DNA of 64,000 nucleotides, from assembly GCF_022163125.1 (NCBI RefSeq), contig NZ_CP091881.1:3968001-4032000 (forward strand), written 5' to 3'. This DNA comes from Paenibacillus sp. HWE-109. GTDB lineage: Bacteria; Bacillota; Bacilli; Paenibacillales; NBRC-103111. The translations under genes were made by a program, and so were the position numbers. The notes beneath the pieces are model-generated. The model was given only the letters and a program-made list of their open reading frames with translations. It ran no database searches and was not told the DNA's origin. This document shows positions 17,889 to 26,929 of the stretch, piece by piece. Numbering within the stretch: position 1 is the stretch's first letter; each line of letters opens with the position of its first letter.

Positions 17889-19271
17889 TTAGAACTGAAG
17901 GGACGCCTCGATGAAGGCTTTCAATTCAGAAATCGGAAGACGCTTTTGTTCCATCGTGTCACGATCGCGAACTGTCACTTGACCATCCGTCTCCGACTCG
18001 AAGTCGTACGTAATACAGAATGGCGTACCGATCTCATCGTGACGACGATATCTTTTGCCAATAGAGCCTGTATCATCGTAATCAACCATAAAATGCTTCG
18101 CCAGATCCGCGAATACCGCTTGCGCACCTTCACTTAACTTCTTGGAAAGCGGGAAGATAGCAGCTTTGATTGGCGCAAGGGCCGGGTGGAAGTGAAGAAC
18201 GGTACGGCTGTCGTCGCCTTCCAGCTTCTGCTCTTCGAAAGCATCAATCAAAAGCGCCAGGGTTACACGGTCAGCACCAAGCGACGGCTCGATGCAATAT
18301 GGAATATAACGCTCATTCGTTTCTTGATCGATATAATTGAAATCCTCACCGGAATGCTCCATGTGCTGTTTCAAGTCGAAGTCCGTACGGTCTGCGATGC
18401 CCCATAGCTCGCCCCAGCCGAAGGGGAATTTATATTCAATATCCGTTGTCGCATTACTGTAATGGGACAATTCATCATCATTATGATCACGCAGACGAAG
18501 ATTGTCAGGCTTGGCGCCTAATGACAATAACCAATTGTGGCAGAAGCTTCTCCAGTACTCGAACCATTTCATGTCTTCTCCTGGTTTACAGAAGAACTCA
18601 AGCTCCATTTGTTCAAATTCACGCGTACGGAACGTAAAGTTCCCCGGTGTGATTTCGTTGCGGAAACTTTTACCGATTTGGCCGATACCGAATGGCAGCT
18701 TTTTGCGCATCGTGCGCTGCACGTTTTTGAAGTTTACGAAGATCCCTTGTGCTGTCTCAGGACGCAGGTAAACGACGTTGGAGCTGGCTTCTGTTACGCC
18801 TTGGAACGTTTTGAACATCAGGTTGAACTGGCGAATGTCAGTGAAATCCTTACTGCCGCAATCCGGACAAACGATGTCGTTCTCCACGATTAATTTCATC
18901 ATATCGTCGAAAGTCATGCCGTCTACGATAATTTCGATATCTTTCTCCGCCAATTTGTTCTCAATCAATTTATCCGCGCGGTGACGGGCTTTACAGCTTT
19001 TGCAATCGATCATCGGATCGTTGAAGTTGCCTACGTGTCCAGATGCTACCCAAGCTTGCGGATTCATCAGAATCGCGGCATCAAGACCAACGTTATAAGG
19101 AGACTCTTGAACAAACTTTTTCCACCAAGCGCGCTTGATGTTGTTTTTCAGCTCAACACCCAGTGGACCGTAATCCCACGTATTAGCCAAACCGCCATAA
19201 ATCTCGGAACCTGGGAATACAAAACCTCTGTGCTTCGCTAAAGCTACGACTTGATCCATTGTAACACTCAT
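17889..19271 (-). CDS. glyS: Glycyl-tRNA synthetase, single-chain homodimer type
   Basis: Charges tRNA-Gly with glycine. The 460-residue protein is the alpha2 class II form (as in eukaryotes, archaea and some Bacillota) rather than the alpha2beta2 GlyQS form. Evidence includes the N-terminal block GSEIYGGLANTWDYGPLG, a zinc-type pair CKSCK and CPDCGS, motif 2 (GIGQIGKSFRNEI, RTREFEQME) and the C-terminal anticodon-binding domain ending in DRDTMEQKRLPI. The start ATG at 19271 has AAGGAG 10 nt upstream. A glycine-type T-box leader precedes it, so expression rises when tRNA-Gly is uncharged. Confidence 0.97.
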   Translation of the reverse strand: MSVTMDQVVALAKHRGFVFPGSEIYGGLANTWDYGPLGVELKNNIKRAWWKKFVQESPYNVGLDAAILMNPQAWVASGHVGNFNDPMIDCKSCKARHRADKLIENKLAEKDIEIIVDGMTFDDMMKLIVENDIVCPDCGSKDFTDIRQFNLMFKTFQGVTEASSNVVYLRPETAQGIFVNFKNVQRTMRKKLPFGIGQIGKSFRNEITPGNFTFRTREFEQMELEFFCKPGEDMKWFEYWRSFCHNWLLSLGAKPDNLRLRDHNDDELSHYSNATTDIEYKFPFGWGELWGIADRTDFDLKQHMEHSGEDFNYIDQETNERYIPYCIEPSLGADRVTLALLIDAFEEQKLEGDDSRTVLHFHPALAPIKAAIFPLSKKLSEGAQAVFADLAKHFMVDYDDTGSIGKRYRRHDEIGTPFCITYDFESETDGQVTVRDRDTMEQKRLPISELKAFIEASLQF

Positions 19272-19337
19272 TGCTCATTCGCTCCTTCATCTTCTCGTAA
19301 AATGACTCTAACAACCGTTTGGTGTTGAGCAAACAAC

Positions 19338-19550
19338 AAAAAAAGCTCAACATCCAAAGGCATCAAAGAATGCCTAGGGACGAGAGCCTTACGCACCCGC
19401 GGTTCCACCCTAGTTGATACAGCCATATCAGCCTGTATCCCCTTTATCGTATTGGCTCCGGACAGCCTTTCCTTGAGCTTCATTGTCTGGGCTCTCACCG
19501 TCCCCAGCTCGCTGAACTAGAAGTTGTTCAAGTACTATTCATCCTTCACA
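19338..19550 (-). ncRNA. T-box leader controlling glyS (tRNA-Gly sensor)
   Basis: On the minus strand upstream of glyS is a T-box sequence AGGGTGGAACCGCGGGTGCG (19392-19411), preceded by a Stem I distal region containing GGGGACGGTGAGAGCCCAG. It is followed by a long terminator (19338-19390) pairing GCTC-CGTCC-AGGCAT with ATGCCT-GGATG-GAGC and ending in seven T residues. T-boxes bind uncharged tRNA and allow readthrough. The bulge reads TGGA instead of the usual TGGT, which would pair with the U73 discriminator of tRNA-Gly, matching the gene downstream. The specifier codon could not be fixed by eye. The 5' boundary is approximate. Confidence 0.93.
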
Positions 19551-19630
19551 GCCATAATTGATCATTCAATTGGCTTTAGTTTACAGAAAAACCGACAAAA
19601 AATCAAACGGAAATCGGTAATCTTTTCATT

Positions 19631-20434
19631 TCATTCATACAAATGCGGACGGCGGTCTTCAAAAACAGGAATTTTGGCGCGAACGCGGACAACTTCCGTT
19701 AAATCAATCGTAGCGTGCAAAACAGCTTCGCTTTCGTCGCCTTCCACGATAACTTCTCCCCATGGATCAATCACCATGGAATGCCCGAAGAAATCCGTCG
19801 TCCCGCTGGTGCCAACGCGGTTGCAGGAAACCACGTACATCTGATTCTCAATAGCCCTTGCCATCAGCAGGGTACGCCAGTGATGCAAGCGTGGATGCGG
19901 CCATTCCGCAGGAACGAATAAAATACGCGCGCCTTCGAGCGCCAATTTGCGGGCAAGCTCAGGAAAGCGAATGTCATAGCAAATCATCGCCCCGGCTGGC
20001 ACGCCTTCAAGTTCAAAACGGCCAAGCTGGTCTCCGCTGTGCAGGAATTTTTCTTCGTCCATCAGACGGAACAGATGGATCTTGGAATACTCCGCGATCT
20101 CAGCGCCTTCCCGGTCAAACGCATAAATCGTGTTGAGTACGCGATCTTCTCTTTTATCGGCAATGGACCCGCCAATCAGATTCACATGATGCGTCTTCGC
20201 GAAACCACTCAAGAACGCTTTGGTGCGCTCTCCGTTCACATCCGCTAGCTGCTGAATCTCAGTCAGCGCATAGCCGGTATTCCACATCTCTGGGAAAACG
20301 ATGACGTCGGGTTTGGTCTCATTGCGTACCGCTTGTTCAAGAAGCTGCTCCAAGCGTCTAAAGTTCGTGTCGGGCTCACCGATTGTAATATCCATTTGAA
20401 TCAGTGCAATATGCAGGAATTGTGATTCTGACAT
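19631..20434 (-). CDS. mtnU: Carbon-nitrogen hydrolase, methionine-salvage omega-amidase type
   Basis: Nitrilase-superfamily amidase of 267 residues. The catalytic triad is visible: Glu in VFPEMW, Lys in SKIHLF and Cys in ICYDIRFPE. MtnU (YkrU in B. subtilis) is thought to hydrolyse alpha-ketoglutaramate or 2-oxo-acid amides formed by glutamine transamination in methionine salvage. The assignment rests on family and on mtnE lying divergently one gene away. The frame is open to 20467; the ATG at 20434 is preferred because AAAGGAG lies 10 nt before it. It follows a DinB-like gene on the same strand. A general omega-amidase/NIT2-like role is the alternative. Confidence 0.82.
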   Translation of the reverse strand: MSESQFLHIALIQMDITIGEPDTNFRRLEQLLEQAVRNETKPDVIVFPEMWNTGYALTEIQQLADVNGERTKAFLSGFAKTHHVNLIGGSIADKREDRVLNTIYAFDREGAEIAEYSKIHLFRLMDEEKFLHSGDQLGRFELEGVPAGAMICYDIRFPELARKLALEGARILFVPAEWPHPRLHHWRTLLMARAIENQMYVVSCNRVGTSGTTDFFGHSMVIDPWGEVIVEGDESEAVLHATIDLTEVVRVRAKIPVFEDRRPHLYE

Positions 20435-20515
20435 GCGTGGAAAACTCCTTTCATTGGCAAAAAACATCTATCTCTTCATAGTAGACGAAATATGCGCCGA
20501 ACTCAATGCCGAGTG

Positions 20516-21040
20516 TTAAGGTTTGAATTGTTTGGACTGTCCGCGTGCAATGCTTAGCGTCTGCCACTGCCCGCTGGCCCAATGCTTACAAAGTAAAACG
20601 ATCTGCCCCACATGATAACCATAATGGGCGACTTGCCTTTGAATCGCTTGAAGAACGGTATGCCCTTCACCGCGAATTTGCACGATTCGTAGAACATCTT
20701 CATCTTCCAATGCATTAAGCGCACTGAATAACACCGACCATCCTTCTTCCCAGAGTGACATCAGCGTTTCCCGCGATTGACCTTGTCCCTCGAATTCGCC
20801 GTCGCGTTCCCTCGTTGCTTTTTCACCGTCAGTCGTTAAGAAATCCGTCCAGCGCGACTGCATATTTCCGTGCATATGTTTAATCAGCACCTCAAGGGAA
20901 TTCGACTCTTCATCTAATGTAAGGTAGAAATGGGCATCCTCCGCTTGAGCCAATGCTTTGTCTGCCAGTTTTTTCATACTTGCAAAAGCGCGAATGGATT
21001 CTTGATAGAATACCCCTGCCACTTGATCTTGCTCCTTCAT
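20516..21040 (-). CDS. DinB-like protein (DUF1572 type)
   Basis: A predicted four-helix-bundle protein of 174 residues. It has metal-ligand-like histidines in IKHMHGN and in the C-terminal helix HYGYHVGQIVLLCKHW, as in DinB/YfiT-like and DUF1572 proteins. Some relatives are thiol-dependent (for example bacillithiol) S-transferases; most are uncharacterised. ATGs at 21049 and 21040 and a GTG at 21052 are possible starts; 21040 is preferred because AAAGGTGA lies 8 nt upstream. It probably shares a transcript with mtnU downstream and is divergent from mtnE. No function specific to methionine salvage is known. Confidence 0.82.
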   Translation of the reverse strand: MKEQDQVAGVFYQESIRAFASMKKLADKALAQAEDAHFYLTLDEESNSLEVLIKHMHGNMQSRWTDFLTTDGEKATRERDGEFEGQGQSRETLMSLWEEGWSVLFSALNALEDEDVLRIVQIRGEGHTVLQAIQRQVAHYGYHVGQIVLLCKHWASGQWQTLSIARGQSKQFKP

Positions 21041-21195
21041 TGCCTTCATCACCTTTCCGTTCTATCTGATTTAACCATAGTGGAAGGAATGACCTAAGTA
21101 AAATCGTTTTTTTTCATCACTATGAAAAAAAGATTAATCATGTTACATTAAGGATATTAATCAAAATCCCGACCTACGGAGTGTGAATTAAACCC

Positions 21196-22398
21196 GTGAC
21201 AAATTTATCTACTCAAACAAGTGCCTTTTCCATACAGCCCGCTGAACGGATGAAAGGTTTACCGACACAATTCTTCGCAACGCTCGTAGGCAAGGCCAAT
21301 GCTCAAATCGCTCAAGGCCACGACGTTATTAATTTAGGCCAAGGAAATCCAGACCGTCCTACTCCCCCGCACATCGTAGCCTCCATGCAGGAAGCTGCGG
21401 CTAACCCGCTCTATCACAAATATCCGCCTTTCAGCGGCTTTCCGTTCCTGAAACAAGCGGTTGCGCAGCGTTACAAAGAAGACCATAATGTTGATCTCGA
21501 TCCAGATACGGAAGTCGCCATCCTGTTCGGCGGTAAAACCGGTCTGATTGAAATCGCTCAATGTTTATTGAATCCAGGCGATGTGTGTCTAGTACCAGAC
21601 CCAGGATATCCGGACTACTGGTCGGGCGTTGCCTTGGCTGGAGCCGAGATGGCTTTTATGCCGCTTCGCGAAGAAAACAACTTCTTGCCGGATTATTCAC
21701 AGCTTCGTGAATCTGATTTAAACCGTGCCAAGCTGATGTTTATCAATTATCCGAACAATCCGACAGGAGCAACGGCTCCGGCTTCTTTCTATGAAGAAAC
21801 GGTAGCATTCGCTGAGAAAAATGGCGTCGTCGTTGCCAGTGATTTCGCTTATGGCGCTATCGGTTTCGACGGACAGAAGCCGGTGAGTTTCCTGCAAACT
21901 CCAGGAGCCAAAGAAGTCGGCATCGAATTCTATACCCTCTCCAAAACCTATAACATGGCCGGCTGGCGCGTAGGGTTTGCCCTCGGGAACAAAGAAGTGA
22001 TTCGCCTCATCAATTTGATGCAGGATCACTACTATTGCTCGCTGTTTGGCGGCATTCAAGTGGCCGCAGCAACAGCGCTGACGGGTCCCCAGGACTGTGT
22101 AACCGAGCTGCGCGACGTGTACGAAAGCCGCCGCAATGCCTTGTACACAGCATTAGCTGGCATCGGTTGGGACGCGCGTCCTTCACAAGGTTCGTTCTTC
22201 TCTTGGCTGCCGGTGCCCAAAGGACACTCCTCGCAAAGTCTGGCTGATTTGCTGCTGGAGGAAGCCAAAGTCGTCGTCGCACCTGGTGTAGGCTTCGGTA
22301 CACACGGCGAAGGCTATGTAAGACTAGGTCTCTTATCTTCCGAGGAGAGATTAGAAGAAGCTGTCCAGCGCATAGGCAAGCTGCATTTATTCGGCTAA
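21196..22398 (+). CDS. mtnE: Methionine-salvage aminotransferase (KMTB to methionine)
   Basis: PLP-dependent class I/II aminotransferase of 400 residues that makes methionine from 4-methylthio-2-oxobutyrate in the last step of salvage. Visible are DVINLGQGNPDRPTP, LFGGKTGLIE, PDPGYPDYWSG, NYPNNPTGA, SDFAYGAIGFDG and the Schiff-base lysine in TLSKTYNMAGWRVGF. The wording is close to what I recall of B. subtilis MtnE (YkrV), which supports the symbol; a different MtnE-like specificity cannot be excluded. The start is a GTG at 21196 after a rather distant GGAG. The gene is divergent from mtnU, as in B. subtilis, but mtnWXB follow only after four proline genes. Confidence 0.85.
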   Translation: MTNLSTQTSAFSIQPAERMKGLPTQFFATLVGKANAQIAQGHDVINLGQGNPDRPTPPHIVASMQEAAANPLYHKYPPFSGFPFLKQAVAQRYKEDHNVDLDPDTEVAILFGGKTGLIEIAQCLLNPGDVCLVPDPGYPDYWSGVALAGAEMAFMPLREENNFLPDYSQLRESDLNRAKLMFINYPNNPTGATAPASFYEETVAFAEKNGVVVASDFAYGAIGFDGQKPVSFLQTPGAKEVGIEFYTLSKTYNMAGWRVGFALGNKEVIRLINLMQDHYYCSLFGGIQVAAATALTGPQDCVTELRDVYESRRNALYTALAGIGWDARPSQGSFFSWLPVPKGHSSQSLADLLLEEAKVVVAPGVGFGTHGEGYVRLGLLSSEERLEEAVQRIGKLHLFG

Positions 22399-22447
22399 TC
22401 GCGAAATAAAACGGCACATGTCGCAAGGAAAAACAGACATTCGCTGC

Positions 22448-22477
22448 TTTACAAACGTTCGTGCAGCATGCTATTCT
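22448..22477 (+). promoter_or_regulatory. Predicted sigma-A promoter of the proline operon
   Basis: TTTACA and TATTCT are separated by 18 bp. It lies 50 bp past the mtnE stop and just before the T-box leader, so the pro operon has its own start of transcription near 22484. Confidence 0.6.
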
Positions 22478-22483
22478 AGATAG

Positions 22484-22769
22484 AACCAAAAAAGGAAGTC
22501 TTCCAAAACTTCAAATATTACAACGTTATGATGGGAATAGTAGGACCGAGCAGCACGTAACCAGAGAGTAAGCTCCACTGACTGAGAGAGCTTGCCGTGA
22601 ACCGATTCCGAACCCGCCCCTGAACCGTCAACGAAGAGTTGAACAGTCCCCTACTGTTATTTAGGGAATCTAGAGTGGGGTGCTGCCTTTGGCATGCGCC
22701 AATCTAAGGTGGTACCGCGGAAGCAACAGACTTTCGTCCTTATGTGTTAAGGACGGGAGTCTTTTTTTG
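22484..22769 (+). ncRNA. T-box leader controlling the proline operon (tRNA-Pro sensor)
   Basis: The T-box sequence AAGGTGGTACCGCGGAAG lies at 22705-22722, followed by a terminator at 22728-22769. In the terminator AGACT-CGTCC pairs with GGACG-AGTCT, with seven T residues. Upstream is a Stem I region with ACCAGAGAGTAAGCT (AG bulge) and a Pro-codon-rich 3' side (ATTCCGAACCCGCCCCTGAACC); the exact specifier was not fixed. The bulge is TGGT, matching an A73 tRNA such as tRNA-Pro. B. subtilis proBA is known to be T-box controlled, so this fits. It accounts for most of the 406-bp gap before proB. Confidence 0.93.
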
Positions 22770-22804
22770 TATCTACATACGAAGACATAAAGGATGGGAT
22801 CGTT

Positions 22805-23905
22805 ATGACTCAGCGCATTGTTGTCAAAATCGGCAGCAGCTCACTAACTTCAGATACCGGAGGACTCAATCCGGATAAAATACGTTTCTTCGCGACAGAA
22901 CTGGCGCGGCTTCAGCAGGCCGGCAATCAAGTGCTGCTCGTCACCTCCGGCGCGGTTGCCGCAGGCTTCACCTCCCTTGGCTACCGTACGCGGCCCAAGG
23001 TGCTGCACGAGAAGCAGGCCGCGGCAGCCGTCGGGCAAGCGCTGTTGATGCAGGCGTACCATGAAGCATTCGCATCCCACGGCCGCGGCGTGGCGCAAAT
23101 TCTGCTGACCCGGTACGACTTCTCCAATCGCAAGCGTGTACAGAATGCGCTGCTGACCATCGACGAACTGCTGCAACGCGGCGTCGTCCCCATTATTAAC
23201 GAGAACGACACCGTCTCGGTCGATGAACTGAAATTCGGCGACAATGATACGTTGTCCGCGCTCGTCGGCAATTTGGTCAAAGCGAACAAATTGATCATCA
23301 TTACCGATATGGACGGCCTGTACACGGACGATCCACGGAAGAACCCGAACGCGCAGCGCATCGAGCGCGTAGCTGCCATCAGCGATGAGCTGTTCAGCTT
23401 CGCTGGAGGCTCCGGGAGCGCAGTCGGCACTGGCGGCATGCGCTCCAAGGTTGAAGCAGCCCGCATCGCCATGCGCGGGGGCGTGCCGGTCTTCATCGGG
23501 CGCGTGCTGGAGCCCGGCGACCTGTCGGATGCCGTGAACGGCACCGGCAAGGGCACTTACTTCGACACGGCGCTGAACAATCTGCCCGTGAAGAAGCAAT
23601 GGGTCGGCTACCACTCGCTGCCCCAAGGTCAAATTCATGTTGATCAAGGCGCGATGAACGCTCTGATCAGCGGCGGCAAAAGCTTGCTCCCGGCTGGCAT
23701 TATCGGCGCAACAGGCGATTTCCACCCCGGTGATGTCGTCGAGGTGATGAGTAAGGACGGCGCGCTTCTCGGCCGCGGCGTCGTCAACTACGCGGCTTGG
23801 CAAGTACAAGCCGCCGCAGGTTTAAGCACGGATGAAGTCCAGAAACGGGTCGAAGTCACCCGCATTGAAGTTATTCACCGGGATGAATGGGTCCCTTTGG
23901 CCTAA
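22805..23905 (+). CDS. proB: Glutamate 5-kinase with PUA domain
   Basis: First step of proline synthesis: phosphorylates glutamate to gamma-glutamyl phosphate. The 366-residue protein has an N-terminal amino-acid kinase domain (VVKIGSSSLTSD, LVTSGAVAAG, NENDTVSVDELKFGDND, GGMRSKVEAARIA) and a C-terminal PUA domain (about 275-355). The usual catalytic Lys and Gly-rich loops are intact. It is first in proB-proS-proA-proC behind a T-box leader. The DNA is noticeably GC-rich from about 22860 to 23790 compared with the flanks. The start ATG at 22805 has a modest GGATGGGA site. Confidence 0.97.
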   Translation: MTQRIVVKIGSSSLTSDTGGLNPDKIRFFATELARLQQAGNQVLLVTSGAVAAGFTSLGYRTRPKVLHEKQAAAAVGQALLMQAYHEAFASHGRGVAQILLTRYDFSNRKRVQNALLTIDELLQRGVVPIINENDTVSVDELKFGDNDTLSALVGNLVKANKLIIITDMDGLYTDDPRKNPNAQRIERVAAISDELFSFAGGSGSAVGTGGMRSKVEAARIAMRGGVPVFIGRVLEPGDLSDAVNGTGKGTYFDTALNNLPVKKQWVGYHSLPQGQIHVDQGAMNALISGGKSLLPAGIIGATGDFHPGDVVEVMSKDGALLGRGVVNYAAWQVQAAAGLSTDEVQKRVEVTRIEVIHRDEWVPLA

Positions 23906-23932
23906 GCAATAGAAAGTGAGGCGTGCCTACAG

Positions 23933-25660
23933 ATGAGACAACAACGAATGCTAATCCCGACCTTGCGCGATGTGCCTGGAGATGCCGAAGCGGCAAGCCA
24001 TCGCCTGATGCTGCGAGCCGGATTGATTCGGCAGCTCTCCAGCGGTATTTATTCTTATCTGCCTTTAGGGCTTAAAGCTCTGCAACATATACAAACCATC
24101 GTTCGTGAAGAAATGGACGCTGCTGGCGCACAAGAAATGCTGATGCCTGCTCTGCATCCTTCCGAATTATGGAAAGCATCGGGGAGATGGGATGTCTACG
24201 GTCCTGAACTGATGAGGTTGGAAGATCGTAATGGCCGTGAGTTCGCCTTAGGCGCAACACATGAAGAAGTCATTACGTCGATTGTGAAAGATGAGATTCA
24301 TTCTTATAAGAAGCTGCCGGTTACGCTGTATCAGATTCAAACGAAATATCGGGATGAACGCAGACCGCGCTTCGGCCTGCTGCGAGGACGGGAATTCCTG
24401 ATGAAGGATGCCTATTCGTTCGACAGCTCTGCCGAAGGTCTGGACGAAAGCTATACCAGCATGTATAACGCGTATGTTAACATCTTCACACGCTGTGGCT
24501 TGCAGTTCCGCGCCGTTGAAGCAGATTCCGGTGCCATCGGAGGAACAGACACCCATGAATTTATGGCACTGGCAGAAGTTGGTGAAGATACGATCGTGCA
24601 TTGTCCATCTTGCCAATACGCAGCTAATTTGGAGAAAGCCATTGGCCGTATGCCTGAGCAAGGAACTCAAGGACCAGCCTCAGCATCTTCTGAACCGGCC
24701 AAAATTCATACCCCTGCGATCAGCAGTATCAAGCAGCTCAGCCAGTTTCTGCAAATTTCGCCCCAGCAAATTATCAAATCCGTTGCCCTTGATGTCGACG
24801 GAACGCCAGTCATCGTATTGCTTCGAGGCGACTATGAATTAAATGAGATCAAATTAAAGCAAACGCTCGGCGCTGCCGTTGTCGCCATGCTTTCCGAGAA
24901 TGCGATTCTCAAACTAGGCTCAATCGCAGGATTTATCGGTCCTATTGGACTTCCTAACGTCCAGATTCTAGCTGACATCTCCACCAGAGGCATCATCGAT
25001 GCAGTCGTAGGCGCCAATGAACTGGACTATCATCTGACGCATGTCTCCCTTGAACGAGATTTGCCGAGTGTTACTTATCTGGATCTTCATAATGTGGCGG
25101 AAGGTGAATTATGCAGCCATTGCGGCCATGAGCTCCTTTTTGCCAAAGGGATTGAAGTTGGGCATGTCTTTAAATTAGGCACCAAATACAGCCATTCACT
25201 TGGCGCAACTTTCAGTGATGAGCATGGCAATTCTGAGCCCATCATCATGGGCTGTTACGGCATCGGCGTTTCCCGTGTGCTGGCAGCTGTCATTGAACAG
25301 AACTACGATGAACAGGGGATTATTTGGCCTGAGACAATAGCCCCTTTTTCCATTCATCTGTTAACTGTACAGCCCCAAAATGAAATTCAAATGAAACTAT
25401 CTCAAGATCTCTACACAGAACTTCAACAAGCCGGTTATTCCGTCTTATGGGATGATCGTGAAGAGCGCCCTGGCGTGAAGTTCAATGATGCCGACCTGCT
25501 TGGTTTCCCTATACGAGTAACCGTTGGTAAAAAAGCCGGTGAACGAATCATCGAATGCAAAGAACGCCGCAGTGGTCTTCCCTATGAATTCACCGTTCAA
25601 CAACTGCTTGCCCATTGCCAATCATTTTTCCAATCCGGAGGTCGATCTACTCATGAGTGA
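23933..25660 (+). CDS. proS: Prolyl-tRNA synthetase, bacterial type with editing insert
   Basis: Charges tRNA-Pro. The 575-residue class IIa enzyme has motif 1/2 blocks (LIRQLSSGIYSYLPLG; TKYRDERRPRFGLLRGREFLMKDAYSFD), a YbaK-type editing insertion at about 230-390 that removes mis-charged alanine, motif 3 (MGCYGIGVSRVLAAVIEQN) and a C-terminal anticodon-binding domain. Its place inside a proline biosynthesis operon under a T-box means synthetase and precursor supply respond together to uncharged tRNA-Pro. A second, housekeeping proS elsewhere is possible but cannot be seen here. Its 3' end overlaps the proA start by 8 nt. Confidence 0.97.
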   Translation: MRQQRMLIPTLRDVPGDAEAASHRLMLRAGLIRQLSSGIYSYLPLGLKALQHIQTIVREEMDAAGAQEMLMPALHPSELWKASGRWDVYGPELMRLEDRNGREFALGATHEEVITSIVKDEIHSYKKLPVTLYQIQTKYRDERRPRFGLLRGREFLMKDAYSFDSSAEGLDESYTSMYNAYVNIFTRCGLQFRAVEADSGAIGGTDTHEFMALAEVGEDTIVHCPSCQYAANLEKAIGRMPEQGTQGPASASSEPAKIHTPAISSIKQLSQFLQISPQQIIKSVALDVDGTPVIVLLRGDYELNEIKLKQTLGAAVVAMLSENAILKLGSIAGFIGPIGLPNVQILADISTRGIIDAVVGANELDYHLTHVSLERDLPSVTYLDLHNVAEGELCSHCGHELLFAKGIEVGHVFKLGTKYSHSLGATFSDEHGNSEPIIMGCYGIGVSRVLAAVIEQNYDEQGIIWPETIAPFSIHLLTVQPQNEIQMKLSQDLYTELQQAGYSVLWDDREERPGVKFNDADLLGFPIRVTVGKKAGERIIECKERRSGLPYEFTVQQLLAHCQSFFQSGGRSTHE

Positions 25661-26900
25661 AGTTATTCAGAAATCAATCCTTGCCAAACAAGCCGCCCAA
25701 ATCATGGGCAACCTTACAACCGAACAGAAAAACGAAGCTCTGCTGTTAATGGCAGATGCCCTTGTCACTGAGCAGCAAGCGATTATTGAAGCTAACGCCA
25801 AGGATTTGCAGCGCGGCAAAGAATTAGGCACGAGCGCATCGCTGCTTGATCGCCTGGCCCTCAATGAATCGCGAATCGCCGGAATTGCCGAAGGACTTCG
25901 ACAAATTGCCGAGCTTCCTGATCCAATTGGCGACCTATTAGAATCCTTTGACCGTCCTAATGGCTTGCGCATTCGCAAACTACGTGTCCCTTTGGGTGTG
26001 ATCGGCATCATTTATGAAGCAAGACCCAATGTCACGGTTGATGCCGCTGGTCTCTGCCTGAAAACGGGCAACGCCGTCGTGCTGCGCGGAGGTTCATCGG
26101 CTTTATTTTCGAATGAGAAAATCATTGAGGTTCTGCACGGCGCCCTTCGCCGTTCAGCTGTTCCAGCCGAAGCCTTGCAATTAATTCTTAGCGCTGACCG
26201 CAGCTCCGTCGATGAAATGTTAAAGCTGAACGGCTTGATCGATGTGCTCATCCCTAGAGGCGGACACTCACTTATTCAAAATGTTGTCAAGAACGCCACA
26301 GTCCCTGTCATTGAAACAGGAGCAGGTGTATGTCATACTTTTATAGATGAAAGTGCACAGCTCGAAATGGCTGTCCGTATTGGCATTAATGCCAAAGCAC
26401 AGCGTCCGTCTGTCTGTAATTCCATGGAAACTCTGCTCGTACACGAAGCTATTGCAGAGAAACATTTGGCAGCCATCGCGGAGGCTTTCACAGGAGCCCA
26501 TGTAGAGCTTCGGGGCGACGAGCACGCTCGAACCTTGGTACCAAGCATGAAAGTGGCCGAAAGTGAAGATTGGAAAACCGAGTATGGCGATTATATCCTT
26601 AACATCAAAGTGGTCAAGAATCTCGATGATGCCCTTGCCCATATTCGTGAATATAGCACCAAGCATTCAGAATGTATTGTGACTGAGGATGCCGCTCAAG
26701 CAGAGAGATTTTTACAGGAAGTAGATGCAGCAGCCGTCTATCACAACGCTTCAACTCGCTTTACGGATGGGTTTGAATTCGGATTTGGCGCAGAAATCGG
26801 CATATCCACTCAAAAGCTCCACGCACGTGGTCCAATGGGACTGCCAGCATTAACATCAACGAAATTCCGCGTTTATGGCAGCGGACAAATACGGGAATAA
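25653..26900 (+). CDS. proA: Glutamate-5-semialdehyde dehydrogenase (gamma-glutamyl phosphate reductase)
   Basis: Second step of proline synthesis, reducing gamma-glutamyl phosphate with NADPH. The 415-residue aldehyde-dehydrogenase-fold protein shows LRVPLGVIGIIYEARPNVTVDAAGLCLKTGNAVVLRGG-type blocks, the catalytic Cys region (INAKAQRPSVCNSMETLLVH) and the C-terminal FGFGAEIGISTQKLHARGPMGL signature. The true start is the ATG at 25653 after CCGGAGG, within the end of proS; the frame is open 129 nt further upstream inside proS, which is only overlap. Tight overlap with proS implies translational coupling. Confidence 0.97.
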   Translation: MSEVIQKSILAKQAAQIMGNLTTEQKNEALLLMADALVTEQQAIIEANAKDLQRGKELGTSASLLDRLALNESRIAGIAEGLRQIAELPDPIGDLLESFDRPNGLRIRKLRVPLGVIGIIYEARPNVTVDAAGLCLKTGNAVVLRGGSSALFSNEKIIEVLHGALRRSAVPAEALQLILSADRSSVDEMLKLNGLIDVLIPRGGHSLIQNVVKNATVPVIETGAGVCHTFIDESAQLEMAVRIGINAKAQRPSVCNSMETLLVHEAIAEKHLAAIAEAFTGAHVELRGDEHARTLVPSMKVAESEDWKTEYGDYILNIKVVKNLDDALAHIREYSTKHSECIVTEDAAQAERFLQEVDAAAVYHNASTRFTDGFEFGFGAEIGISTQKLHARGPMGLPALTSTKFRVYGSGQIRE

Positions 26901-26929
26901 CGATTCCTACTTTGAGGAGGTTTTGCAAG

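Noticed and set aside
19268..19498. 76-codon minus-strand frame upstream of glyS
   Set aside because: It lies within the T-box leader; the conserved RNA sequence and terminator explain it better than a protein.
21053..21195. S-box (SAM) riboswitch upstream of mtnE
   Set aside because: The region is only 143 bp and shows no SAM-riboswitch core or terminator.
22850..23809. 319-codon minus-strand frame opposite proB
   Set aside because: Caused by high GC in proB; the plus strand has all glutamate kinase motifs.
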